Assembly: GCA_035535015.1 (NCBI GenBank)
Contig: DATLQU010000007.1
Location: 60,150-124,149, forward strand
DNA: 64,000 bases
Direction: 5' to 3'
From: Palsa-661 sp035535015
GTDB taxonomy: Bacteria > Actinomycetota > Acidimicrobiia > Acidimicrobiales > UBA8190
Shown: piece by piece, positions 8,643-16,753 of the stretch
How positions within the stretch are numbered: position 1 is the stretch's first letter
How the letters are laid out: each line of letters begins with the position of its first letter
Translations under genes and position numbers: made by a program
Notes under the pieces: generated by a model
Told to the model about the DNA's origin: nothing
What the model saw: the letters and a program-made list of their open reading frames with translations, nothing else
Databases searched by the model: none

Positions 8643-8669
8643 TGTGTGGCCGGTGCCATAGGCCACACA
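8643..8669. promoter_or_regulatory. Perfect 9-bp inverted repeat in a divergent intergenic region
   Basis: TGTGTGGCC (8643-8651) and GGCCACACA (8661-8669) flank a 9-nt spacer. It lies between the hypothetical gene start (8558) and the dienelactone hydrolase start (8736). The position suits an operator for one or both genes; a hairpin in the hydrolase leader is the alternative. No regulator gene is adjacent. Confidence 0.4.
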
Positions 8670-8735
8670 GCCTGTCGGCCCCGGTGAGGCCGGGCGGCGC
8701 CGGCGCATGCGGGCCGGCCGGAAGGAGGCGACGCC

Positions 8736-9452
8736 GTGGGCGAGATCCAGATACCGGGGCCTCACGGGCCGGTGCACGGGCACCTCGCCCTGCCGGCCGT
8801 GGGGGGTGGGCCGGTACCGGCGGTGCTCGTTCTGCCCGAGGCCTTCGGACTGAACGACGACATCCGTGCCCATGCCGATCGCCTGGCCGCGGCCCGGTAC
8901 ATCGCTTTCGCCCCCGATCTCTATGCCTGGGGTCCCAAAGTGCGTTGCGTGGCATCCACCTTCGCCAACCTGGCCCGCGGCTCGGGCCGGGCCTTCGACG
9001 ACATCGAGGCGGCCCGGGTCTGGTTGGCCGGACACGAGCACGCCAACGGTCGCGTCGCGGTGATCGGTTTCTGCATGGGCGGCGGCTTCGCCATCGCCCT
9101 CGCCCCGCGCGGTGGCTATCACGCCGCCGCTCCCAATTACGGATTGGTCCCGAAAGATGCCGCTCGCCTGCTGGCCGACGCCTGTCCCGTCGTGGGGAGC
9201 TACGGCGCCAAGGACTGGATGATGAAGGGCCACGCGGCGCGACTGGAAAAGGCCCTCACCGCCGCCGGAATCCCCCACGACGTGAAGGAGTATCCCGACT
9301 CGGGCCACAGTTTCCTGAACCACCACACGGGAAAGGTGGCCGCCATGGACCGGATCCTGCGGACCGGCTACACACCGGCGTCGGCCGACGATGCCTGGGC
9401 CCGCATCCTGTCCTTCTTCGCCGAGCATCTGCGGGGCGCGGAGCACTCCTGA
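8736..9452 (+). CDS. Dienelactone hydrolase family protein
   Basis: This alpha/beta hydrolase uses a Cys-Asp-His triad. C113 is in GFCMGGG, D160 in GAKDW and H191 in SGHSF, with family-like spacing. The 238-residue length is typical. Classical members open dienelactones in chloroaromatic breakdown, but many actinobacterial homologues act on unknown esters. GTG 8736 has a GGAGG site 7-8 nt upstream. It stands alone between a divergent unknown gene and a GGDEF gene, so context does not refine the substrate. Confidence 0.9.
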   Translation: MGEIQIPGPHGPVHGHLALPAVGGGPVPAVLVLPEAFGLNDDIRAHADRLAAARYIAFAPDLYAWGPKVRCVASTFANLARGSGRAFDDIEAARVWLAGHEHANGRVAVIGFCMGGGFAIALAPRGGYHAAAPNYGLVPKDAARLLADACPVVGSYGAKDWMMKGHAARLEKALTAAGIPHDVKEYPDSGHSFLNHHTGKVAAMDRILRTGYTPASADDAWARILSFFAEHLRGAEHS

Positions 9453-9623
9453 GGTCGTCGACGACCGGTGCGCGGACCGGTCCGGCGACGGCTGTCGGCG
9501 GCGCCGGACCGTGGCTACCGAGGCGCAACAGACGCACAACCTGGGCATTTGTGCCGGGACGGATATCAACCCGGAGCCGTCGGCGGCCGATGGTGATGCG
9601 GTGATCACGGGGGCGCTGACCTA

Positions 9624-10880
9624 GTGGACCGGGAGAGCCTGGCTGACGTCGCGCAGTCGTTGCCCGATGCCGTCGTCATCGTCGATCCGATGGGCGGCGT
9701 GCAGTGGACCAACGACGCCGCCGAGCGGATGTTCGGTCGCAGTGCGGCCGAACTGGCGGGAACGAACGCTCTCGATGTCGTCCACGCCGACGACAAGGAA
9801 CTGGCCGGTGTCGCCCTCACGAGCATCCGGGGCAAGACCGTGGGAACGCCACTCGAGCTGCGGGTGCGGGCCGGGGGCGGATGGAAGCTCGTCGAGGTGA
9901 TCGCCTCCAACCGGCTCGGCAACGGGTCCGTGGGCGGCCTGGTGTTGTGCATTCGTGACCTCACCGAACGCCGTCGGTGGGAAGTGGCCAACAACGAGGT
10001 CGGCCGGTTCCGATCACTCGTCCACAACGCGGCCAGCATCATCATGCTCCTCGAGCCGACGGGAACGATCGAGTCCGTATCGGCCGCCATCACGCGCATG
10101 CTCGGCCACGACCAAGAACTCGTCGAAGGCAGGCCCCTGGCCGATCTCGTCGTCGCTCGTGACCGTCCCGCTCTGGCCGCGGCGTTGGCCCGCGCTCTCG
10201 GCGCCCCGGCCTGGAGCACGGGACCCACCACCGTCGAGGTGGAGATGCTCCGGCGCGACAGCTCGGCCTCGGTCCCCTTCGAGCTCAGCTTCGTGAATCT
10301 GGTGGACGACCCGACCGTGAGCGGGCTCGTCGTGTCCGGCCACGACATCACGCAGCTGCGCGCCACCCAGGCCGCGCTCGAAGGGGTCGACTGGCGCGAC
10401 GCCCTGACCGATCTGCCCAACCGCGCCGCCTTGTGCCGTCGTCTCGAGCGCTGCCTCGATGACGTGAAGACGGCCGTGATCTTCCTCGACCTCGACGGCT
10501 TCAAGCCCATCAACGACCGCTTCGGCGAGGAGGTGGGCGACGAGCTGCTGCGCAAGCTGGGGGGCCGCCTGCGCCAGTGCGTCCGGCGGGCCGACTTCGT
10601 CGCCCGCTACGGCGGGGACGAGTTCGTGGTGGTGGCCCGGACGGAGAACTCCCGGGATCTGGAGAAGCTCTCCCAGCGCCTGGTGCGGGCCATCGAGCTC
10701 CCCACCGATCTGACCGTCGGCTCCATCTCGCTCAGTGCCAGTGTGGGTGTGGCCCACCCGTATCCCGACGACACAGCTGAGTCGATCCTGGCCCGGGCCG
10801 ACACGGCCATGTACACGGCCAAGCTTCACGGTGACGGCGTGCCCCGGTTGCTCGCCTCCGACACCGCCGCCCAATCCTGA
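9624..10880 (+). CDS. PAS-PAS-GGDEF diguanylate cyclase
   Basis: The 418-residue protein has two PAS domains (about residues 5-115 and 130-245) and a C-terminal GGDEF domain that would make c-di-GMP from two GTP. The active-site motif GGDEF is intact at 330-334. Five residues before it RRAD fits the RxxD inhibitory site, so feedback control by product is likely. There is no transmembrane segment and no EAL domain. The start is GTG with a weak ribosome site. It complements the HD-GYP protein 6 kb upstream, which degrades the same messenger. Confidence 0.92.
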   Translation: MDRESLADVAQSLPDAVVIVDPMGGVQWTNDAAERMFGRSAAELAGTNALDVVHADDKELAGVALTSIRGKTVGTPLELRVRAGGGWKLVEVIASNRLGNGSVGGLVLCIRDLTERRRWEVANNEVGRFRSLVHNAASIIMLLEPTGTIESVSAAITRMLGHDQELVEGRPLADLVVARDRPALAAALARALGAPAWSTGPTTVEVEMLRRDSSASVPFELSFVNLVDDPTVSGLVVSGHDITQLRATQAALEGVDWRDALTDLPNRAALCRRLERCLDDVKTAVIFLDLDGFKPINDRFGEEVGDELLRKLGGRLRQCVRRADFVARYGGDEFVVVARTENSRDLEKLSQRLVRAIELPTDLTVGSISLSASVGVAHPYPDDTAESILARADTAMYTAKLHGDGVPRLLASDTAAQS

Positions 10881-10892
10881 CCCCGACCGGTC

Positions 10893-10915
10893 TCCGGTGA
10901 CGAACGGTCACCGGA
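10893..10915. terminator. Bidirectional hairpin between convergent genes
   Basis: TCCGGTGAC (10893-10901), a 5-nt loop and GTCACCGGA (10907-10915) form a perfect 9-bp stem. It sits in the 44-bp gap where the GGDEF gene and the ArsA-like gene converge. There is no T-tract, so intrinsic termination is inferred from stem and position only. Confidence 0.5.
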
Positions 10916-10924
10916 CCCGCTGGA

Positions 10925-12115
10925 TCACTCGTCCCACAGCCCGGCCCCCAACCGCATCAGGCCGGCGAAGTCGTGGACGTCGGTCTCGAAGTAGGGGATG
11001 CTCACCAGGGTCTCGGCCGCCGTGGACAGCTCCGCCTGTTTCTCGGCCTCGCTCTGGGCCACGATCCGGTAGTCCATGTAGTTCTGCCCGATCTCGGCCA
11101 GGACCCGGCGGATCTGGGCGGGCTCGGCGCCGGCCAGTTCAGTGGCGATGGTCCCGGCGATCTCCTCGGACCTGTCGCGCAGCTGTTCGGCCACGTCGGC
11201 CCCTTTGGGATCGCGCAGGTAGGCGGGCAGGACCTTGTTCAACACGATGGCCCCGAGGTGCAGCTTCCGTTCGCTGATGGCCTGGGCGAAATATTCGGCC
11301 TCGCGCAGCGGAACCGTCTCCAGGGTGGAGACGACGATGAACGAGGTCCGCCGGTCGGCCAGCAGACGCTGCACGGAACGGGCCCGCTCGACGAACCCGT
11401 CGTACATGGTCTGGAACAGAATGAAGAATTCGGCGATGTCGGCCAGGAACTGCGTGCCCAGGATGCGATCGGCCACCTGGTAGAAGGGGCGGGAGGCGAA
11501 GTTCACGAGCCGCGAACGGTAGGGGACGATCAACCACCGCAGCAGCCGGCTCGAGAAGAAATCGGCCATCCGTTCGGGAGCGTCCAGGAAATCGAGGGCG
11601 TTGCGGGTGGGTGGGGTGTCCACCACGATCAGGTCGTAGGCGCCTTCGGCATGGATCTCGAACAGGCGCTCCATGGCGATGTAGTCATGGCTCTGGACGA
11701 AGCGTCCCGAGATGTTGCGGTAGAGGGGGTTGGCCAGGATCTCGTCTCGGGTGCGTTCGTCGGGGGCGTGGTGACGGATCAGGGCGTCCCAGGATTCCTT
11801 GGTGTCGAGCATCGCCGCGTAGAGCTCGCCCCGGGGCTTGATGCCGGCCGAGGCGAAGGCCTCGTCGGGGACCCGTCGCTCGGTGTTGCCGATGCCCTCG
11901 AGCCCGAGCGCATCGGCCAGCCGCCGGGCCGGATCGACGGTGAGAACGAGCACCTTGCCACCACCGTGGGCCGCCGCCATGGCCGCGGCCGCCGCTGCCG
12001 TGGTCGTCTTGCCCACCCCACCGGGCCCGCAGGCCACGATGATCTCGCGCGAGGCCAGCAGACCGTCGAGTGACCCGTGTCGGACCGCCGCCGCCGGCGC
12101 CCGGCGGTTGGCCAT
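10925..12115 (-). CDS. ArsA/Get3-like ATPase, second subunit (BagB-like)
   Basis: This is the second of a paired ArsA/Get3-family ATPase like mycobacterial Rv3679-Rv3680. The P-loop is CGPGGVGKTT at residues 29-38. The signature lysine of the deviant Walker A (KGG) is replaced by Pro, unlike the partner. VLTVDPARR and VVDTPPTR follow. The start ATG overlaps the partner's TGA by one base (TGATG), so expression is coupled. A role linked to stress tolerance or membrane proteins is suggested by family work, not by this sequence. No arsenite pump gene is nearby. Confidence 0.85.
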   Translation of the reverse strand: MANRRAPAAAVRHGSLDGLLASREIIVACGPGGVGKTTTAAAAAAMAAAHGGGKVLVLTVDPARRLADALGLEGIGNTERRVPDEAFASAGIKPRGELYAAMLDTKESWDALIRHHAPDERTRDEILANPLYRNISGRFVQSHDYIAMERLFEIHAEGAYDLIVVDTPPTRNALDFLDAPERMADFFSSRLLRWLIVPYRSRLVNFASRPFYQVADRILGTQFLADIAEFFILFQTMYDGFVERARSVQRLLADRRTSFIVVSTLETVPLREAEYFAQAISERKLHLGAIVLNKVLPAYLRDPKGADVAEQLRDRSEEIAGTIATELAGAEPAQIRRVLAEIGQNYMDYRIVAQSEAEKQAELSTAAETLVSIPYFETDVHDFAGLMRLGAGLWDE

Positions 12116-13062
12116 CAGAAGCCGAGCTCCTCTCCGAGCGACCGCGCCACCTGCCGGATGCTGCGCAACCCGTGGTAGCGGGCGAAGAGGAACGGCAGGT
12201 AGAGCATGGGGACGCTGGTGTCGATGGCCGAGCGCAGCCGTTCGAGATGCCCGGCATGGGTGCGCCGCAAGGTGACGGCCAGGCGCGCCGCGTCGAGAAC
12301 GGGGCTCGGGTCCTCGCCGACCAACCGTTCGAGCTCAGCCGTGGTCGTCTTCCGGCACAACTGGTCGAAGACCTCCTCCTCGCTCCGACCGAACAACTCG
12401 GGCAGGACCCGGTTCACGATGACCGAGGCGAGCTCGACCGTCGTCTCCTTCCCGACTCGCTCGGCCAATTCGATCGTCTCGTTCACCGGCATCTCCTCGG
12501 GAGTGGTCACGATGGCCAGTGCCGTCTGCTGCGGATCGGAGAGGATGTCGAGCATCCAGTCCGTCTGGGACCGGATGAGCCCCACCTTGACCAGTTCGTT
12601 GATGGCCTGCGGGGCGGTCAACTGCCCGACGATGTGTCCGGTGGCCGGAGCATCGACGACCACGAGGTCGTAGTGCTTCTCGCGGACCTCATAGCAGAGC
12701 TTGCCCACGGTGAGGATCTCGCGCACCCCGGGAGCGGCGGTGGCCACGAAGTCGAAGGCCTTGGCCAACGGCCCGATACGACCGACGACGGGGATGCGGA
12801 GATTGAGCCGGAGGTACTCGCGCAGCGATGCCTCGGTGTCCATCGACATGGCCCAGAGCTGCGGGAGGGCCTCGTGGGCGGTGAACGAGGTCGGCCCCGA
12901 TTCCAGAAACGACGCCACGTCCCCTTTGGCGTCGACCTCGCACAACAGGGTCCGCCGGCCGTGCTCGGAGGCGAACAGGGCCAGCGCCGCGGCCACCGTC
13001 GTCTTGCCGACGCCACCCTTGCCCGTCACGAAGACGAGGCGCCGGTCGAGGAGGCCGACCAT
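12115..13062 (-). CDS. ArsA/Get3-like ATPase, first subunit (BagA-like)
   Basis: The 315-residue protein has an intact deviant Walker A, GKGGVGKT at residues 14-21, and CEVDAKG and VVVDAPATGH downstream, typical of the Get3/ArsA branch of SIMIBI ATPases. It pairs with the following gene by a 1-bp stop/start overlap and probably forms a heteromer with it. Rv3679-Rv3680 of M. tuberculosis are the closest arrangement I know. The upstream neighbour on the same strand is a DUF3107 gene 119 bp away. Confidence 0.87.
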   Translation of the reverse strand: MVGLLDRRLVFVTGKGGVGKTTVAAALALFASEHGRRTLLCEVDAKGDVASFLESGPTSFTAHEALPQLWAMSMDTEASLREYLRLNLRIPVVGRIGPLAKAFDFVATAAPGVREILTVGKLCYEVREKHYDLVVVDAPATGHIVGQLTAPQAINELVKVGLIRSQTDWMLDILSDPQQTALAIVTTPEEMPVNETIELAERVGKETTVELASVIVNRVLPELFGRSEEEVFDQLCRKTTTAELERLVGEDPSPVLDAARLAVTLRRTHAGHLERLRSAIDTSVPMLYLPFLFARYHGLRSIRQVARSLGEELGF

Positions 13063-13181
13063 CGTGCACGTCCTCTCTGACTCGCCCGACGGGACCGTGC
13101 CGGCGAATCTCAGCGTTCACGCCACCGCGCCCGGGAGGCTCGGCGGCCGGTTCTGCCCCCAGTGGTCGGGGCCCCCTGTGG

Positions 13182-13418
13182 TCAGGGCGCCCCGAAGCCG
13201 ACCTTGCGCTCCGACACCGGGGCTCCGACCTCGACGTAGGCGACCCTGCCCACCGGCACGGCCACCCGCCGGCCCCGGCGGTCGGTGAACCAGAGGACAC
13301 CCTCCACCTTGGCGAGCGAGGTCTCGATCTCGGCGATGACCGAGTCCCGGTCGATGTCGTCGGCCAGCTCGATCTCGACTTCTTTGGCGCTCTGCACGAT
13401 CCCGATGCGCACGTCCAC
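13182..13418 (-). CDS. DUF3107 family small protein
   Basis: The 78-residue protein (VDVRIGIVQSAKEVEIEL at the start, then RVAYVEVGAP and KVGFG at the end) matches the DUF3107 family, which is widespread in Actinobacteria and of unknown function. GTG 13418 is chosen because GGAGGAACGA lies about 10 nt before it; GTG 13412 is an alternative. It is co-directional with the paired ArsA-like genes and divergent from the dGTPase-like gene. Confidence 0.85.
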   Translation of the reverse strand: MDVRIGIVQSAKEVEIELADDIDRDSVIAEIETSLAKVEGVLWFTDRRGRRVAVPVGRVAYVEVGAPVSERKVGFGAP

Positions 13419-13566
13419 CTGCTTCGTTCCTCCGATCACCGCCGGCCCGGAGACGGGCCGGCCCCCGACGATACAGCGATGCGGCACACTGGCTTCGACC
13501 ACGGGACCGCCGGGTGGGTGGTCCGAGGCGTTCGTCCACCGACGAGAAGGAGGCAGGGCCACGACC

Positions 13567-14751
13567 ATGGAGGGTCTTCCCCCCGCTGTGATCGGAAGTG
13601 ACCGCAGCCGTCGGTGGGCCGCCACCATGGCCGGCCACCGGGGCCCCGGTCTGCGCACGGCGCACGCCGATTCGACCGCTGCGGTGGGCACGAAACCGGT
13701 GGTGCCCCTCGATCGGGAGGACCGGGAGGGGGTCGAAGACACCATGCTGGCCGTCGGCGCCACCCGGGCCCGGGGCGGCGGCCGGCGGGCCGTGGCCGAA
13801 GAGGCCGACGCCTACCGGACCTGCTTCGAGCGCGACCGCGACCGGATCCTGCACTCGTCGGCCTTCCGGCGGCTGGCCGGCAAGACCCAGGTCTTCATCT
13901 TCCCGGCCGACCACCAACGGACCCGGCTGACCCACGCCCTCGAGGTGGCCCAGGTGGCCACGGGCATCGCCCGCGCCTGCCGGCTGAACGTGGCTCTCAC
14001 CGAGGCCATCGCCCTGGGCCACGACTGCGGCCACGGCCCGGGGGGCCACGCCAGTGAGGATGCACTGGGCATCTTTCTGACCGACGGCTTCGATCACGCC
14101 GTCTGGGGAGCCGACGTCTCGGTGGCCGACCTCAACCTCTGCCTGGAGACGCTCGACGGCATCCGCAATCACTCATGGTCGCGCCCGGCGCCGTCGACAC
14201 CCGAGGGTGAGGTCGTGAGCTGGGCCGACCGCATCGCCTACGTCTGTCACGACTGGGAAGACGCCGTGTCGGCCGGCATCGTGACGCCGGCCATGTTGCC
14301 CGACATCGTCCGCCAGCGTTGCGGCGAGACGCGGTCCCATCAACTGCGCGCCTTCATCCAGGGCATGACCGGGGCCACCTTGTCGGCGGGACGGGTAGGC
14401 ATGGACGAGGAGTTGGCCGAGGCGCTGGCCTCGTTCCGTCAGGGCAACTACGAACACGTCTACTTCCGCCCGGCCTCGGTGGCCCAGGGGGCGGCCGTGG
14501 TGGCCATGCTGCGCGATCTGGTCGAGCACTTCGCCGATCAACCGAACCGCATTCCGGGCGTCCAGGAGATGGGCGGACTGGCGGGCGGCAGCGCCGATGC
14601 CGTGCAGGCGGCGGTGGCCTACGTGGCCGGGATGACCGACCGCTTCGCCATGGCCAGCGCCGTGGGTGACCTCGGATGGGACCCGCGGAGCCTGCCGCGC
14701 GGCATCGACGACGTCAGCCACGGACAGAACGCGCCCCTCAACGCAAGGTGA
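13567..14751 (+). CDS. dgt: dGTPase-like HD-domain triphosphohydrolase
   Basis: Members of this HD family remove triphosphate from dNTPs. The 394-residue protein has the metal-binding His in RTRLTHALEV, the HD pair in LGHDCGHGPGGHASEDAL and the distal Asp in DRIAYVCHDWED. In many dGTPases the third motif reads HxPFGH; here it is HGPGGH. ATG 13567 gives the longest sensible start, with GGAGG 13 nt upstream; ATG 13627 is possible. The first 60 residues look unstructured. Confidence 0.85.
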   Translation: MEGLPPAVIGSDRSRRWAATMAGHRGPGLRTAHADSTAAVGTKPVVPLDREDREGVEDTMLAVGATRARGGGRRAVAEEADAYRTCFERDRDRILHSSAFRRLAGKTQVFIFPADHQRTRLTHALEVAQVATGIARACRLNVALTEAIALGHDCGHGPGGHASEDALGIFLTDGFDHAVWGADVSVADLNLCLETLDGIRNHSWSRPAPSTPEGEVVSWADRIAYVCHDWEDAVSAGIVTPAMLPDIVRQRCGETRSHQLRAFIQGMTGATLSAGRVGMDEELAEALASFRQGNYEHVYFRPASVAQGAAVVAMLRDLVEHFADQPNRIPGVQEMGGLAGGSADAVQAAVAYVAGMTDRFAMASAVGDLGWDPRSLPRGIDDVSHGQNAPLNAR

Positions 14752-15934
14752 GTTCCCGTCGGTAGATCCGAGAGGGACCGAGGGCCTCGATCCGGTCGGC
14801 CAACGCCTCGAAGGCCAGGGCCGCCTCACCGTCGGGGTCCGACAGCCGCACGGGGACCCCGTCGTCACCACCGCGTCGCAGGGCGGGGACGAGAGGGATC
14901 TTCCCGAGCACCGGCACCTCCAGAGCCTCGGCCAGGGCGGCGCCGCCCCCGGCGCCGAAGAGCTCGTAACGCGCCCCGTCGTCGCCGGTGAACCAGGACA
15001 TGTTCTCGATGACGCCCCGGACGGGAAGGTTCAGCTGCTTGGCCGCGTAGGCCGAACGCTGGGCCACCCGCTGGGCTGCCGGTTGCGGCGTGGTCACCAC
15101 CAGCACCTCGGTCCGCGGCAGATACTGCCCGAGCGACAACGCCACGTCCCCTGTCCCCGGGGGCATGTCGATGAGCAGATAGTCGGGCTCGCCCCAGTAA
15201 GCGTCCACCAGGAACTGTTCGAGCGCTTTGTGGAGCATCGGGCCGCGCCAGATGACGGGCTGCTCGTCGGGAACGAAGAAACCCATGGAGAGACAGCGCA
15301 CCCCGTGGACGACGGGGGGTACCAGGAGCTCGTCGATGGCCACCGGGCCCCGGGTGACACCGAGCATCTTCGGCACCGAGAAGCCGTAGACGTCGGCGTC
15401 GAGAAGTCCGATCTCGAGGCCCCGGGCGGCCAGGGCGACGGCCAGGTTCACCGTCACCGACGACTTCCCCACCCCGCCCTTGCCCGAGGAGATGCCGACG
15501 ACCCGGGTGCGCGTGCCAGGCATCATGAAACGGTTCGGCCGTCCCTCTTCGTGGCCCAGGGGCCCGGGCGCCGCCCCCGGGGCCCGGGGATGCGGGTGGC
15601 CGTGGCCGGCCGCTCCCGCCGCGGCGTCGGAACCCGCCCTGGTCGATGGGAGCGCCAGCTGCAGGTGCAGGTCGGCGCGCTCGTGGTCGGTCATGGCCAC
15701 CATGTCCACCGTGGGGGGGCCGGGGACACCGAGGGCCTCGAGGGTCTCCCCCACGGCCTGCGCCACCGCTGTGGCCGCCGGCCATTTGGCCACCGGAAAG
15801 GCGAGGACCACGGTGGTCGATCGCCGCCCGATCCGGACGGAACGGACGATGCCCAGCTCGCCGATGGCCCGCCGCAGATCGGGGTCCACGACCGCCGCCA
15901 CCGCGGCGCGCACCTCTGCTTCGTTGGCGGCCAC
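14738..15934 (-). CDS. mrp: Mrp/ApbC-family Fe-S cluster carrier ATPase
   Basis: An N-terminal MIP18/DUF59 domain (VDPDLRRAIGELGIV near residue 16) is followed by a His/Pro/Gly-rich linker and a ParA-like ATPase with SGKGGVGKSS near residue 145, LLDADVYG and IDMPPGTGD. This is the Mrp/NBP35 layout for carrying Fe-S clusters. The usual CxxC pair near the C-terminus is not evident. GTG 15934 has GGGAGGG 7-8 nt before it; GTG 15982 upstream is an alternative and matches the shared promoter. It is divergent from the SufR-like gene. Confidence 0.88.
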   Translation of the reverse strand: MAANEAEVRAAVAAVVDPDLRRAIGELGIVRSVRIGRRSTTVVLAFPVAKWPAATAVAQAVGETLEALGVPGPPTVDMVAMTDHERADLHLQLALPSTRAGSDAAAGAAGHGHPHPRAPGAAPGPLGHEEGRPNRFMMPGTRTRVVGISSGKGGVGKSSVTVNLAVALAARGLEIGLLDADVYGFSVPKMLGVTRGPVAIDELLVPPVVHGVRCLSMGFFVPDEQPVIWRGPMLHKALEQFLVDAYWGEPDYLLIDMPPGTGDVALSLGQYLPRTEVLVVTTPQPAAQRVAQRSAYAAKQLNLPVRGVIENMSWFTGDDGARYELFGAGGGAALAEALEVPVLGKIPLVPALRRGGDDGVPVRLSDPDGEAALAFEALADRIEALGPSRIYRRELTLR

Positions 15935-15994
15935 CGAAACGCCCTCCCGGGTCAGATTCACGGGCGCAACCAGGGACTTCACCGCGCCACCAGG

Positions 15995-16001
15995 TAGACT
16001 A
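15995..16001. promoter_or_regulatory. Symmetric -10 element shared by mrp and the SufR-like gene
   Basis: The 7-mer TAGACTA reads as a -10 hexamer on both strands: TAGACT on plus (15995-16000) and TAGTCT on minus (16001-15996). On plus it stands 6 nt before the GTG at 16007, which predicts a leaderless transcript. On minus it lies 13 nt before GTG 15982 and about 60 nt before GTG 15934 of mrp. Confidence 0.5.
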
Positions 16002-16006
16002 GTGCC

Positions 16007-16753
16007 GTGCCAACGGCCGCTGACCACGGAGGGACCGGTCCCGCCAATCGTCGGTTCTCGGCCGCCGTGGCCGCCCTCACCTCGGCCTTCGGCGACCCGA
16101 CGCGTCGCGAGATCTATCTCCACGTGCGCTCCCACCCCGCTTCGACGGCGTCGGAAGTGGCCACCGCCTTTTCCCTGCACCCGAACGTGGCCCGCCATCA
16201 CCTCGACCGGCTGTCGGCCGGCGGCTACGTCGAGGTGAGCCTGGAGCGGTCGCCCCTGGCCGGGGCGGGACGCCCCTCCAAGCGTTACCGGGCCGCCAGC
16301 GGCACCGACGGCGATCCCACCATCGACCTGGTCACCCACCTCGACGATCTCCTGGTGTCACTCCTCGTCGAGGCGCTCGAGCTCCTCGGCCCCGTCGAAG
16401 CCGAGCGGATGGCCGAACGGGTGGGCGAAGAGCACGGGCGCGTCCTGGCCGAACGGATGGAACCGGGCGAGGGACAGCGGTCGGTGCGCGGTGCCATGCA
16501 CGCCATCGCCGACGCCCTCACCGCCCACGGCTTCGCCGCCCACGCCGAGGACCGGGGGGAAGCCACGGCCGTGGTGGCCGAGAACTGCCCTTTCGGTGAC
16601 GTCGCCGCCCAACACCCGGTGATCTGCGCCGTCGATCGCGGCATGGTCCGCGGCCTTCTCGCCGGACTGTGCGGACAGCAGACCGACGCGCAGGTGTCGG
16701 TCGTCCTCTCTTCTCGCGCCCGTGGCGACGACGCCTGCGCCGCCCTCGCCTGA
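16007..16753 (+). CDS. SufR-like Fe-S-sensing transcriptional regulator
   Basis: The 248-residue protein has an N-terminal winged helix (residues 20-85, with SAFGDPTRREIYLHV and VARHHLDRL) and a C-terminal sensor with C194, C207, C222 and C244. The spacing C-x12-C-x14-C-x21-C is close to the SufR pattern except for the last interval. SufR proteins bind an Fe-S cluster and repress Fe-S assembly genes. The following cysteine desulfurase gene overlaps it by 32 bp, and mrp is divergent, which supports an Fe-S role. The start is GTG, likely leaderless. Confidence 0.8.
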   Translation: MPTAADHGGTGPANRRFSAAVAALTSAFGDPTRREIYLHVRSHPASTASEVATAFSLHPNVARHHLDRLSAGGYVEVSLERSPLAGAGRPSKRYRAASGTDGDPTIDLVTHLDDLLVSLLVEALELLGPVEAERMAERVGEEHGRVLAERMEPGEGQRSVRGAMHAIADALTAHGFAAHAEDRGEATAVVAENCPFGDVAAQHPVICAVDRGMVRGLLAGLCGQQTDAQVSVVLSSRARGDDACAALA

